This document shows positions 36,784-49,112 of a stretch of 64,000 nt of DNA, one piece after another. The position numbers and the translations under genes were made by a program. Position 1 is the first letter of the stretch, and every line of letters begins with the position of its first letter. This stretch comes from Gorsachius magnificus (taxonomy: Eukaryota; Chordata; Aves; Pelecaniformes; Ardeidae): NCBI GenBank assembly GCA_034008185.1, contig CM067086.1, positions 38,145,507 to 38,209,506 of the forward strand, in the 5' to 3' direction. A model generated the notes under the pieces. That model was not told where the DNA came from and searched no databases. It saw only the letters and a program-made list of their open reading frames with translations.

Positions 36784-39700
36784 ACAGTTGTATTCAAGCT
36801 CCTCACGCAGTAAAGACTTGATCCACAGCTCACTAGCACTAGTGAAAACAAAGAAGGCATCTAGATTCTGCTCTAAGCATCTCACATCCTTTTATCATCC
36901 TCATGATTACGTTTTTTTCTTTGGAAACATGGGATGCAGTTGCAGCCACCAGCCCTGATTCTTCAGGCTCAACATTGCCATATTGACTTAAGACTTGGGA
37001 CCAGGGTCTGACACTAAAGTTGCCCACGCTGAATCTTCACGCTAGATATCCTTAGAAGTCACAGTGAGTTGCATGTGAGATGTAGTTGTAGAAATGGACT
37101 CAAAGCCCTTGTATAATTCAGATGAAGTTTTATGGGTTTTTTTTCTCCATTAGCAAGTGTTTTACGGTAACTGGCTTTCAGGAAACAGGTGAGGATTACA
37201 CTGTTTAAGCGTTATATATATTCTTTTGCCTGCGTAATTCACTGTTCTGTGGTCCTTTTTTATAAATGATTTGCATTTATAACTGATTTGCATTTTCCCA
37301 GGTTAAAAAAGATATGCAGTGAAGTTATGCTAAAGAAGGAAGAAAGGAGAAGAAATTCTATGGTTATTTTACCAAGCTGTTCATTACAATGGTATTGCTC
37401 CTTCATGTAATTTAAATTATTCTGGAGGATTGGCATCTGGGAGTCAGCCACACGAGTATATTTAATATTTATTATTTTATCCCATCTGCAGATTGTTAGA
37501 ATATTTCAGTCATCTACTGTCTCTTACCAATACACTTCTACATTTAGAGTTTATTTATTGTGGTGAATAAAAATAACAGGTTTTGAAAAGTCTCCTAAGG
37601 GTGGCATATGATCATATAATATTATCCTCATTTTCCCTGTAGATGAACCAGTGGAGCTCATATATTTAGCTGAATTTCCACTTTTTATACAAATATATAT
37701 AAACACACACACACTGCATTTCCTGTATATATTTAACATTGTTGTGTGCTGCTTTCCTTTTGGTGCTTAAAGAAAACACACAGCCTCTAGGCTAAAATTT
37801 AACCTAAGAATCAGCATCAATTTGTTGCTGGTTCCAATTCAGATACTGATTGCAACAAAAGCATGTTGTAGTTTTCCTGTACCTCAGATTATCTAGGTAG
37901 GAAATAGGCATGAAAGGTTGTTAAACTTGCCTCTTGGGGATGTACAGTGACTTGTTATCTTTGGCATATAGGCAACAGATGCATGCATTATTATCAACAT
38001 TGGAATAAATCCACTAACTGCAAAGTATATTGGGAAATCTTTAATTCAGTGAATCTGGTGAACAAGGGATGCATTCCTTGCAGAATCTCTGCCTGGTCTT
38101 TGTCAGGAAAATGCGTGATTAAGAGTTGCAACATCTATGGCTTCCTACTTCTTAGCACCAGAAATCAGCAGCTGAAATCTGTGATTCACAGAAGACAACG
38201 ACTCTGACCTGCTATAATGGACTGCCTGCTCTCCTTTGGTCTCTGAAAGGGAGATGTGTGGTATGGCACTGAAGAGTTTGAGGGTTAATATATTTGCTAC
38301 TTAAAAACCCATTTGGACATTATAAGGAGTCTTCGTGTAACAGGTTTCATTTATCTGTGCAACACAGTAAGCTTTGATTTTAGGCAATCAAGATTTTCTT
38401 TATATTTAATTGTGTACACTGTTTTTCATTCAGGTCAGCTTTTCATGTATTTTTAAAGTCTCACAAGTAGATGATCTGAAGTACTGTTAATTATCAATTA
38501 AATTTTCTCAGAGTAGATTGTAAAAAGTTCAGATGAACCCAATTAGGAAGAATGCAGCTTCCTTCTGCACCTCTAGGCTCAATTATTTTAAAGTATATGA
38601 GAACACAGGAAAATAATCAAACTTTTCCTATCAATTATAAATGTGCTTCTAAAATGAGATGCTAAAAAAGTCAGAAATGCATAATTCAAAAGTGAGATTA
38701 ATAGAAATACATGATTCTTTGTTTGGCTTTTTACTCCCTGCATGGTCAAACTCCATTTTCACAAAAGAGATGACCTTGTAGATTTGTAGACCTTTTTTAT
38801 CTGGGATGTTTTTGGTTTAGAAATCCTTCTACTAATGGAGGTTTGCTATAAATGCTGCATTTCTGTGCACCAGTTACAATCATTGTAGTGTAAATTTGGA
38901 TGGATTTTTGCTAGTTAAATACCCAGGTCTCTCAGTTTTATAAGAATCTGCAAAGTTTCCACTGTCTCATCATGTCTTCTCATTTACCTCACTTGGTCAA
39001 TACTTTTCACAACATCATAAATGTACTTGATGTTTCAGAGAACCCCGCTGAACTGAGTTTCTTATCTCAACACATTATGTGGTTGCAATAAGACAGGGGA
39101 AGGCATTTCAAGAGAAGCTTAACAAGGAGTTTATAAATATTCTGGCCTAAAAAAAAGAAGATTTCCTGAAGAAAGGTGTTCAAAGCAATAGAGGACATGC
39201 AGTGATCAGGAAAGTTACTTCACCTTTGCCAGAAGACATGAGAGCAAAATCTATTCAAGACTAGATTAGATCAGTATTTTGTCTGAAGGCCCAAGAACTG
39301 CACAACAACTTTGGATAGGAATAAATCTCCCCAACCACTGAGTTTATTTCCTTGTTTGGAAACAACTGAATGTTACTTTCAATGGTCTTGATTGAAATAG
39401 CAACCATCTTATACCTGGGTTTTTCCCTGCTAGCTGTAATGAAAGGCCATTTAAGTACCACTCTGACAGGTGAAAGCATTTCAGTGTATTCATGAGCAGT
39501 TTGCAATCATTTATTCCTTAGCTTAAATAACCCTTTTCCCCTTCTGTTCAACTCACTCTTGTATTTACAAATAACGTTCTTCTCTTAAGACTTTCTATTC
39601 CCTTGGTTATCCCAGTAGCACTTACCTTTACCCATGCAGATTGAATGATTTTTTTTTCCCTTTTAGTATGGGTGATTGGAGTAGTACACCATATTCCAGA

Positions 39701-40973
39701 GAAGTGTTGTGCAGAGTGATACTAATATTTCAGGTTTTCTACTGGAAGTGTTTCTCCCTGCATATTCTAGAATCACACCTACCTTCCTCTCAGCTGTTTT
39801 CTATTAACGACTTAGTGTCATCTTCTGATCCACTAATAAGGTCACCTTCTTTTTCATTTGCTTCCAGCTGATGATCTTCCAGTTTATGACAAATTCTTGG
39901 TGTAACTCTTACTGTGCACCGTACAGGATATTGTACCGTTACATTTCAACCTATTTCCATTACTCCACTCTGCATAGTCATCCATTTCTTGCACGTTTTC
40001 AGGAAGCAGGTTAAGGACAGGATTCATCAGTCTCCTCTGTGATTCTGATGACTTTTGTTTGTTTCTAGACCTGCATCAGCTTTATTTTTTAATGAAAATC
40101 ATAAGTCTTTATCATCTCCCTTGTATTTTGTTCCCAAGTGCCTGCTTCTTATACTCTTACCACTCTCCCTCTTTTTTCTTTCTGTTTTTGTTTTTCTTTT
40201 CTTTTTTTTTTTTTAAATATGGATTCTTTGGCATAAAACATAAGAGCTTTATTGCTAGAGAAACTTTACATTTCCTGACTATAATTGTTTGGATCAGCTT
40301 TCAGCTTGGTGTTTGTACTGTGCACAATGGACTTCTGCTTATGATAAGAGTATAAACGATAATAGAAATAATGAACAAAAATATGGTGCCCACACATGCA
40401 AAAAACCTTTGGTAAAACAACAGGGTATTAAGCTTCAACTATGCACAGTACACTTGTCTCATTCTGAGTAAACACATTTACACAAATTGACTCAGCACAA
40501 CAAGGATACATCTTGGCAGATGTGTCAACCTTGAGATGTTGGGTATTTAAATGTTCACTGCCTATAGTCATAATATCAAGGAAAAGTGGCTTTAGTGGAG
40601 TGGTGGCTGATCTCAGCTTTGAATTCCTGTTTACGATGAGAAAAATATTCAAGCTTTTCATGTATTTTAAAACCTTTTAAGTGAGGCGGTGATTCAGATA
40701 GATAGCTTTTCTGTGAGTTTGCATCACCTTTCAGTGTGGCACTGAAACATACTTGTTCCTCATTGACAATGGCTTTTTACAGGGCAGTATTGGCAGATAT
40801 ATCCCTGAGTCAGATCCTAATGAACTTTAAACTATGAAAATGTATCTGAGAGCTTTCCAAGATGTAGTTCCTGAGACAAAGAAAAGAATAAACCTTTGCA
40901 AACTCAGTCTTGTTGACAAAAAAATGACTGTAAGACTAAAAATATTAGTGCCATCTACAATATTTCCCTCATC
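36784..40973. other. Unique AT-rich non-coding sequence
   Basis: No recognisable gene. A duplicated octamer-like motif lies at 37267-37295. A strong plus-strand acceptor-like tract before 39666 is followed by an ORF (39641-39871) of no recognisable family. Confidence 0.5.
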
Positions 40974-41503
40974 TCACCTGGAGTACTGTGTCCAGCTCTG
41001 GAGCCCTCAGCACAAGAAGGACATGGAACTGTTGGAGCAGGTCCAGAGGAGGGCTACAAAAATGATCCGAGGGCTGGAGCACCTCTCTTATGAGGACAGG
41101 CTGAGAGAGTTGGGGTTGTTCAGCCTGGAGAAAAGAAGGCTACAGGAAGACCTGATTGCAGCCTTTCAGTACTTAAAGGGAGCCTATAGGAAAGATGGGG
41201 AAAATCTTTTTAGTAGGGACAGCTGTGAAAGAGCAAGGGGTAATGGTTTTAAACTGAAGCAGGATAGGTTTAGACTGGATATAAGGAAGAAATTCTTTAC
41301 AATGAGTGTAGTAAAACACTGGAACAGGTTGCCCGGAGAGGTAGTGGAGGCCCCATCCCTGGAAATATTCAAGACCAGGTTGGATGGGGCTCTGAGCAAC
41401 CTGATCTAGTTAATGGTGTCCCTGCTGACTGCAGGGGGGGTTAGACTAGATGACCTCTAGGGGTCCCTTCCAACCCAAAACATTCTATGATTCTATGATT
41501 CTT
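40974..41503 (+). mobile_element. CR1 LINE 3' end with C-terminal part of ORF2
   Basis: A 5'-truncated CR1 of about 530 bases. The open frame reads as the C-terminal part of ORF2 ([71 protein letters not shown]) and ends at a natural stop, 41407-41409, without any internal stop. A short 3' UTR and ATTCTATG tail units follow to 41503. Because the frame happens to stay open upstream, a 191-codon ORF starting at 40834 fuses about 47 codons of unrelated flanking DNA to it; that fusion is accidental. Confidence 0.95.
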
Positions 41504-44500
41504 TTCCCTTCCTAAGTCTGGGTAAAATACCTGTTTTTTCATTCCTTCTGGAGACCGATTTCTCTTACCCCTACTCCTCTTCAGTTTCTTTCTGTCTACT
41601 CAAGAAGCAGCTGCATATTAATGTATGAAGACATGTTTTCAAAAGCAGATGGTTGTCTTGGAGCTCTGGTTGACCTCAGACACCTTTAGGTTTTAAGAAA
41701 GCTAGTACTTTCACACCAGATGTTTTTGAAAGTCTTTCTCTTACATGCCATCAAAAAAAGTATATGCAAAAATAAATTTGGTTTTTAATCTAGTTATTCA
41801 TTTGGTTTATTAAGGTACCCCCAGTTTATTGTCTGCTTTCTGAAGTCTGTCGTTTCCAGAATTACATTACTGCTAAAAAGTTCAACTTTCATCCCTAGTC
41901 CTCATATTTGTGGTGAAAGAGCATATCAAAGTCATCAAAACCAAAAGACAAGCTGCTCCAAAATTAGATTTTAAAACCCCGTCCCATTGTGTTTAGGCTT
42001 GATTTTTAAGGCCTGAATACTAAAGGTTTGAGGTCATTTGGAACAAAATATTAAGTACAGCTAATAATGTTAAATAAACATTGTGTCTAAGTGTGCTATT
42101 TCAGAAGGATAATCCAAACACCTGTGGTTTTACCTATATATTGTATAACTATATTTTTCTAAAATGAAATTAAAAAGTCTGAAGAAATTATTAGTCCACT
42201 GTGGAACAAACAATACTATGAAACCACAAACACCTGAAACTGATTTTTTTTCCCTCAGACAAGTTGCTTTCATTCTGCTGTTGCTTCCTGAAGCTATGCA
42301 AGTTCATGTGTTTGCTGCGGAAATTGTCTCTATAGTCCTTTTTTTTTTTTTTTCATATCATCATAGCATTGTTTTTTTGTGCTTCCCTAAGTTACTCAGC
42401 TCCCAAGATTCCTCCTGACTGAGATGTTTCCCGTCTACTAAGGCTATCCAATTTTCACACTGGCAACTCAGACTTACTACATTTGTACCAATGCTTAGAA
42501 AGTACACCCAATCTCAGTGTGGAGTACCATTTTACAACCAAAAGATAAATTAAATCATACTGCTGTACAACTGTAGATCAGCATTAGGACTACTGCTTAC
42601 AGAAAAGCGAATGTTAATATATGTGGTCTAGAGTCTTGCAAGTCTCTGCTTTAAACACTACTTTACATGTACTTTGCCTTTCAGTAATTGGCTCAAATCC
42701 ATACAAATATTTAACCACTTAAATATACACTTTACAGACATTTAGTGCTGAACCTAAAGTTTAAATACTCAAACCACTTATTTAGTACCTTCTGAGTTCA
42801 AGACTATGGTAATTTCTGGAGATGCCTATGTTTTGTTTATTTTAATTTTTAGGTATTGTAAACTAGATTTTTTATTTTGTCGAACAGTTCCTGTTGTGCC
42901 CATATTTTTACATCTAGGTGTACACCCCAGAAGCTTGCTTTCTCTCTAACGTGTAGCTCATATCAGTTGAGTTGTATCTTCCCTTTTCTCACATAAGTCA
43001 TCTAAAAATTGCATTATGAAAATACAATTATTTCTGCCCAAAAAGAGAGAAGTGAAACTAAATTTATTCCTTCTTTTATAAACTAACTGAACATTTAATG
43101 GACTCAGCCAAGCTGTAAAAGATCTAGGTTCTGTTTTATACTCTGCCTCCTCTGTGGTAGCTCTCTGCATTTTTTTTTAAGTGACTGTGTTAGTCATCAA
43201 GGTATAGCAAAAGCTACTAGTGAAAGGTATTCTAAATTTCTTTTGAAGGTGCTCTACTTTGCACAGTCTAATTAAATGCTTGCTGGGTAAAAGGAAAAAA
43301 AAAAAAAAAAAAGATAAGTAAAGCAACCACTAGGGAGAGAAGTAAGAACTGGATTTTAGTGTCATTGAGCACCTTATATAATAGCTTTAAACACTAAATA
43401 CAGCAGGGAAGTTCCTATCCTAGAATACTTACTATCCTGGTATTCAGTAATATTTGCTTAGGAAGTGGAAGAAGTTTCAAATCCCAGCAGGCACTGAAAC
43501 AAGTGTAACCACTATGTTACTGTATAAGAAAGTAGGTGATATACTTCTTGAGAGCAAAGTGGGGCAAGACGATGACAAATGAATAGCTTCTGGAAGTAGG
43601 TGAAATTGTGGTACATGCCCATTCAGGGCCTAAAATTAGGCAACTGAACTCTCTGAGACTGAAAATCCATTCAGGCCCTTTCTGGCTAGCCCAAACATGC
43701 CCCTGATATGTATGCTGGTTTCTGTAGATTTCTTGCTGAAATAGCTAAATTTGTACTGTAAATAGAAACTAGTTATTTAACTTCAGGCTGTCAAAGTTGA
43801 CAAAACAGCCATATTGTAGTGCAGCAGACAATGAAAGTATCAGAAGACTGATGCTTCCTTTGTATCATGTGACTTGTACCATGCTGGTAATTTGTATAGC
43901 ACACAGCTAAAAATCTTTAAAGAAACAGCTACTAACCTCGGCTTCTAAAGATATTTTAGTTGTATTTAGTTGTTCTTCTTTCCACCCCCTTCTCCAAAAA
44001 ATGCTGGCCACCTGCCTACTGGAAAGCTGCCTTTAAAATGGTTAAGATTAAAGGAAGCTTATGTTTCCTTTTCAAAGAAAACAAACAAACAACAAAACCA
44101 AAACAAAGCCCCACAAAAGGTATTTTACAGCTACAAAGTCCAACATGGATTATGATATGCACTTCCTTTCTGGGTTCTAAGCAAAACTGCTAAACTCCTC
44201 TATAGTCATTATTACTAAGATAAAGAACATTTAATTTACAGGAGATACTAACTTTTTATTATTACTGCAATTTCTTTTCAAGGACGATTTCATTTGCCTG
44301 TAAATCTGAGCTTCTGTCATGCACTGTCTAAGTCAACATTTTAAAATTTTGCTTATAACACAAAAATAAGAAACAAGTAAATCTGATATTAAATATTGTA
44401 TGTTACTTAAAATTGGTTTTTTGTCTTTACCTTCAAATTCTTTTATTGCTAGAGAATTTCAATTATTATTCATAGCAAAATGATTATAATAACTAGAGTA

Positions 44501-45847
44501 ATAAATAAAGAAGAATGAAAGCTTACACTTTATTAATTGGAAACTGCATCAATCAGGTTTGCCTGACAAATGTGTCAGAATGCAATGCCAGACTAAAAAT
44601 GTATAGGTAAGTCAAATACTGATTTATATTTCAAAGCAAAATGCCCTTTCAGGCACACAACACAAATCCAGACCTGAGCAAAACCATGGTTTTCCTAAGA
44701 GAATTATTTGAGAACAATCAAAGGCTCATAACTTTACCAATACTTAACAGTTCAAGCCCCTGAGTCTTTAGGCTAATAAAGAGCAATGAAGTAATGTTTT
44801 AAGAGTGCCAAATTTATAAAAGTAAGCAAAAGACTTTATTAGAAACTGAATTTTCTGTTGATATTCCTATTTTCAGAGGTGGAATCAAACAGCACTATGT
44901 GCCTGTCATTTATGTTTTGTATAACAGTTTCTTATCCTCTCCCTGTCTTAGAGAAATGATACTGACCTGTACCGAGAGTTGCATGAAAATAGACTTCAGC
45001 TCAAATCCTCAAAGGTTGGTTTCAAAGATTCACAGCTAGGCAAGGCTGAAAGGGGTTATATCCTTCTTAAAATGGGGAAGTGTTAAAGGGGTTCATCTAT
45101 ATACACTGTGTGTTTTAAAACAAAGGTGAGGAAAAAATTACTGAAAAGAAAGCTAACTGATGTGTATCTGTGATTAAAAATTAAGGGCTAAAAGTGACTA
45201 GAAAGCAAAATCATCCCCAAAATGTGGGTATTCTAAAGCCAACTGGATTAAACTGTGCTGCTTACTTGGGCAGTAGCAAAGCAGTCATCTGTGTCTTTAA
45301 AAGAGAACACCAATAGGCATGGGGAGAGGGACTAAACTATGAGCAGTTATCCCACAAAAATAATGTAAAATGAAATTTATTCAAGCAACAAGTGTGCATG
45401 TCCTTCCGCCTTTCAGATTGCTTTTCCGTAGGCAAAGTTTTTAACATTTTATATGGTTTTAATCCACCGTAGTATGTCAAATTTTACTGGAATTATATTT
45501 TATTGCTTTCAATAAATTGTAACATACTTTCTCATGATAGGCAAAAGATAAGTAATACAAACAAAACTGAAAAGGACCAAGAGGTGAAACAGGTGGAGCA
45601 TGATTATTTCCTGGAACCTGTGAAGTTATTTACATCAGTAAATAACACCAGCTGATGTGTTGACCTGATTGGCTGATCTAGTTAGCGGCCATTTAGTATT
45701 TTCCAGCAAGTATTGTCAATTAGCATGTCAGAAACTAAGGAATCAAGCCTTTAGCCTGACTGATTTTCAAAATTCTTTTCTCAGTCTTGGCCTTCAAACC
45801 CACATCTGCTGATGGTGGGTCGAGACAGAAAAAAGCAGCTCATGTTA
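41504..45847. other. Unique AT-rich non-coding sequence
   Basis: No recognisable gene. It contains an A18 run at 43295-43312 and other short A or T runs. ORFs are all under 85 codons with no recognisable domains. Confidence 0.5.
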
Positions 45848-47365
45848 TAGAATAGAATCATAGAATCACCTCGGTTGGAAAAGACCTTTAAGATCATCGA
45901 GTCTAACCGTTAACCTAGCACTACCATCCCACCACTAAACCATGTCCCTAAGCACCTCATCTATCCGTCTTTTAAATACCTCCAGGGATGAGGACTCCAC
46001 CACCTCCCTGGGCAGCCCATTCCAGAGCCTGACAACCCTCTCGGTGAAGAAGTTTTTCCTAATGTCTAGCCTAAACCTGCATTGGTGCAAATTCAGACCA
46101 TTTTCCCTTGTCCTATCGCCCATTATCGGGGAGAAGAGGCCGACCCCCACCTCACTACAGCCTCCTTTCAGGTAGTTGTAGAGGGCGATCAGGTCTCCCC
46201 TCAGCCTCCTCTTCTCCAGACTAAACAACCCCAGTTCCCTCAGCTGTTCCTCGTATGACTTGTGTTCCAGACCCCTCACCAGCTTGGTTGCTCTCCACAT
46301 GTTCCAGCAATGCAACATCTTTCTTGTAGTGAGGGGCCCAAAACTGAACACAGTATTCGAGGTGCGGCCTCACCAGCACTGAGTACAGGGGCACGATCAC
46401 TTCCCTACTCCTGCTGGTCACACTATTCCTGATACAGGCCAGGATGCCATTGGCCTTCTTGGCCACCTGGGCACACTGATGGCTCATATTCAGGTGGCTG
46501 TCAACCAGTACCCCCAGGTCTTTTTCCACCAGGCAGCTTTCCAGCCACTCTTCCCCAAGCCTGTAGCGCTGCATGGGGTTGTTGTGACCCAAGTGCAGGA
46601 CCTGGCGCTTGGCCTTATTGAACCTCATACATTTGGCCTTGGCCCATCGATCCAGCCTGTCCAGGTCCCTCTGCAGAGCCCTCCTCCCCTCAAGCAGATC
46701 AACACTCCCACCCACTTTGGTGTCATCTGCAAATTTACTGAGGGCACACTCAATCCCCTCATCCAGGTCATTGATAAAGATATTAAACAAGACCGGCCCT
46801 ACAACTGAGCCCTGGGGGACACCGCTTGCGACCGGCCGCCAACTGGACTTAGCTCCATTCACCACGACTCTCTGGGCTCGGCCATCCAGCCAGTTTTTAA
46901 CCCAGTGAAGAGTACATCCATCTAGGCCATGAACTGCCAGCTTCTCCAGGAGAATGCTATGGGAGACTGTGTCAAAGGCTTTGCTGAAGTCCAAGTATAC
47001 AACATCCACAGCCTTTCCCTCATCTACCAGGTGGGTCACCTGGTCGTAGAAGGAAATCAGGTTGGTTAGGCAAGACCTGCCTTTCGTGAACCCATGCTGA
47101 CTGGGCCTGATCCCCTGATTGTCCTCCATGTGCCTGGTGAGCACACTCAAGGTGAACCTCTCCATAATCTTCCCCAGTACTGAGGTCAGGCTGACTGGTC
47201 TGTAGTTCCCTGGATCCTCCTTCCGGCCCTTCTTGAAGATAGGTGTCACATTTGCCAACCTCCAGTCATCTGGGACCTCCCCTGTTCTCCAGGACTGCTG
47301 ATAAATGATAGAGAGTGGCTTGGCAAGCTCCTCTGCCAACTCCTTCAGCACTCTTGGGTAGGAAG
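45848..47365 (-). mobile_element. CR1 LINE, 5'-truncated, best-preserved copy in the window
   Basis: About 1.5 kb on the minus strand, covering the reverse-transcriptase half of ORF2, a short 3' UTR and ATTCTATG tail units at the low-coordinate end. The last 98 or so bases differ from the CR1 end at 23505 by two transitions only. The 5' truncation falls near 47365, where CR1-like protein similarity starts ([17 protein letters not shown]). Its 5' end faces the 5' end of the plus-strand CR1 at 47690, about 325 bases away. Confidence 0.95.
45935..47365 (-). pseudogene. CR1 ORF2 reverse transcriptase, single frameshift, catalytic box intact
   Basis: The upstream frame (to 46221) carries the reverse-transcriptase fingers and palm in order: [65 protein letters not shown], then the catalytic FADDTK encoded at 46716-46733, and [15 protein letters not shown] short deletion at about 46285-46298 (about 5 bases against other CR1 copies) shifts the frame after LLEHV. 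The second frame then continues as [18 protein letters not shown] and runs to the normal stop at 45935-45937. There are no internal stops otherwise. The copy lacks the endonuclease domain through 5' truncation, so it is not autonomous even apart from the frameshift. Confidence 0.93.
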
Positions 47366-47689
47366 ACAGTAAATTCCTTTTAGTATCTGAGAATAGTGTA
47401 ATTGGGGCATATCTATGTCCTTCAGGCTGTTCCATGTACAATTCTGTTAAACTAGTCAAACTTTATCTGGAAGTGGGCATGCCAAATTTTTGCTGATTCT
47501 TTCCTCCATAGTACCAAGTGGGGGATGGGGTAGGCAGGCAAAGGATCTGAGGTGGTGTGAACAGGAGGGACAGAGCAATCAACAAAACAAGGCTGAAATG
47601 GAATCACCAAAAGCATAGGTATGTAAATAAGGAAGCATTTGTACAACAGCCTTGTGAGGAAAGCTCTCATGCCTGGAATCAGCACACTT
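47366..47689. other. Spacer between two head-to-head CR1 copies
   Basis: About 325 bases lie between the 5' ends of the minus-strand CR1 and the plus-strand CR1. No clear CR1 protein similarity is seen in either direction. The 412-codon minus-strand ORF of the left copy extends into it by about 30 codons by chance. Confidence 0.5.
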
Positions 47690-48343
47690 GGGCGCCTCTC
47701 TGAAATGCCTGTACACTAATGCACATAGCCTGGAAAACAAATGGGAGGAATTAGAAGACTGTGTGCAGTTAGAGTATTATGACCTCACTGGAATAATGAA
47801 GACATGGTGGGATAGCTCACACAGCTGGAGTGCTACAATAGAGAACCACAGGCCCCCTTAGGAAGGACAGGTTGGGAACACAAAAGGGAGTTGCCCTGTA
47901 TGTGAGAGACTAGCTGGAATGCATGGAGCTCTGCCTTGTGATGGATGATGAGCCAGCTGAGAGCTGATGGGTTGGGAATTGGTGGGCAAATCAACTTGGG
48001 TCATGACGATCACATTTCCAGACCCTGGTTCTCATGGGGGACTTTCATCACCCTGACATCTGCTGGAAAGAAAACATAGCAAGGCAATAGCAAACTAGGA
48101 GGTTTCTGGAGTGCACTGACAACAGCTTCCTGACACAGGTGATACAGCAGCCAACAAGGAGAGGTGCTCTGCTGGACCTGATACTTACAAACAAAGAAGA
48201 ACTGGTCAGGGATGTGCAAGTCAGAGGCAACCTTGGGCAGCAGTAACCATGGGATGGTGGAATTCAGGATCCTAAGAGAACAGAGCAGGGCAAAAATCAA
48301 GATCACCACCCTAGAGTTCAGGAGAACAGACTTTGGCCTGTTT
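47690..48343 (+). mobile_element. CR1 LINE, host copy, left part (endonuclease region)
   Basis: The first part reads as the CR1 endonuclease domain with frame breaks and stops (for example CLYTNAHSLENKWEELED, MKTWWDSSHSWSATIE). It aligns well with the other endonuclease fragment at 16236-16815. Towards the end it reads VEFRILREQSRAKIKITTL and stops resembling this domain at DFGLF (48343). The continuation of the same element appears at 49113, after an inserted CR1 3' end. The numerous breaks make it the oldest-looking of the larger copies. Confidence 0.85.
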
Positions 48344-49112
48344 CCTTCGTTCAACAGAGGCAAATGTAAAGTCCTACACCTAGGGAGGAATAACCTCATG
48401 CAGCAGTGCCTTTTGGGGCCAACGTGCTCAGAAAGCAGATTTGTAGAAAAAGACCTGAGGGAAAACAAGTTGAACATGAGCCAGCAATGTGCCCTCACGA
48501 CAATGAAGGCCAAGAGTATCCTGGGCTGCATTAGGAGTAGCATTGCCAGCAAGTCAAGAGAGGTGATCCTTCCCCTCTACCCAGCACTGGTGAGGCCACA
48601 CCTGGAGCGCTGTGTCCAGTTCTGGGGTCCTTAGTACCAGAGAGAAATGAAGCTACTGGAGAGACTCCAGGGAAGGGTTACAAAGGTGATTAAGGGACTG
48701 GAGCACCTTTCATATGAGGACAGGCTGAGAGCACTGGAACTGTTTAATCTGGAGAAGAAGGAGGCTTGGAGGAGGCTGTCAATGTCCATAAATACCTGAA
48801 GTGAGGGTGTAAAGAAGAACAAGCCAGGCTCCTTTCAGTAGTGCCCAGTGACAGGATGAGAGGCAATGGGCATAAACTGCAACACAGGAGGTTCTGTCTG
48901 AACATCAAGAAACACTTTTTTACTGTGAGGGTGACTGAGCAGGGGTACAGGTTGCCTAGTGAGTTTGTGAAGCTCCCGTCCTTGGAGATATTCAAAAGCC
49001 ATCAAGACAAGGTCCTGGGAAACCAGCTCTAGCTGTCCCTGCTTCATCAGGGGGATGGACAAGATGACTTCCATAGTTTCCTTCTCATCTCAACCATTCT
49101 GTGATCCTGTGA
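48344..49112 (+). mobile_element. CR1 LINE 3' end nested inside an older CR1
   Basis: It starts abruptly within ORF2 downstream of the catalytic box (GKCKVLHLGRNNLMQQ). It continues through the C-terminal region ([40 protein letters not shown]) and ends with ATTCTGTG-type tail units up to 49112. It has a stop at 48632-48634, a deletion near 48450, and frame breaks after 48770. The bases immediately before it (GGCCTGTTT) and after it (AGAGGTTCTTGAAAG) join into one continuous CR1 reading (FGLF then VLERIS), so I read it as a 5'-truncated insertion into another CR1. The alternative is one CR1 with an internal deletion followed by a second abutting copy. Confidence 0.75.

Noticed and set aside
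39640..39871. Plus-strand acceptor-like T-rich tract followed by an open frame
   Set aside because: The T run is generic, no donor of quality follows, and the peptide resembles nothing known.
40834..41409. 191-codon ORF that could be taken as a gene
   Set aside because: From about 40974 it is CR1 ORF2; the first 47 or so codons are flanking DNA that is open by chance.
46479..46908. Plus-strand ORFs of about 100 codons
   Set aside because: Antisense shadows of the minus-strand CR1 ORF2.
48010..49074. Minus-strand ORFs of 60-180 codons, the longest at 48010-48552
   Set aside because: Antisense readings of the plus-strand CR1 host and nested insert; no independent domain.
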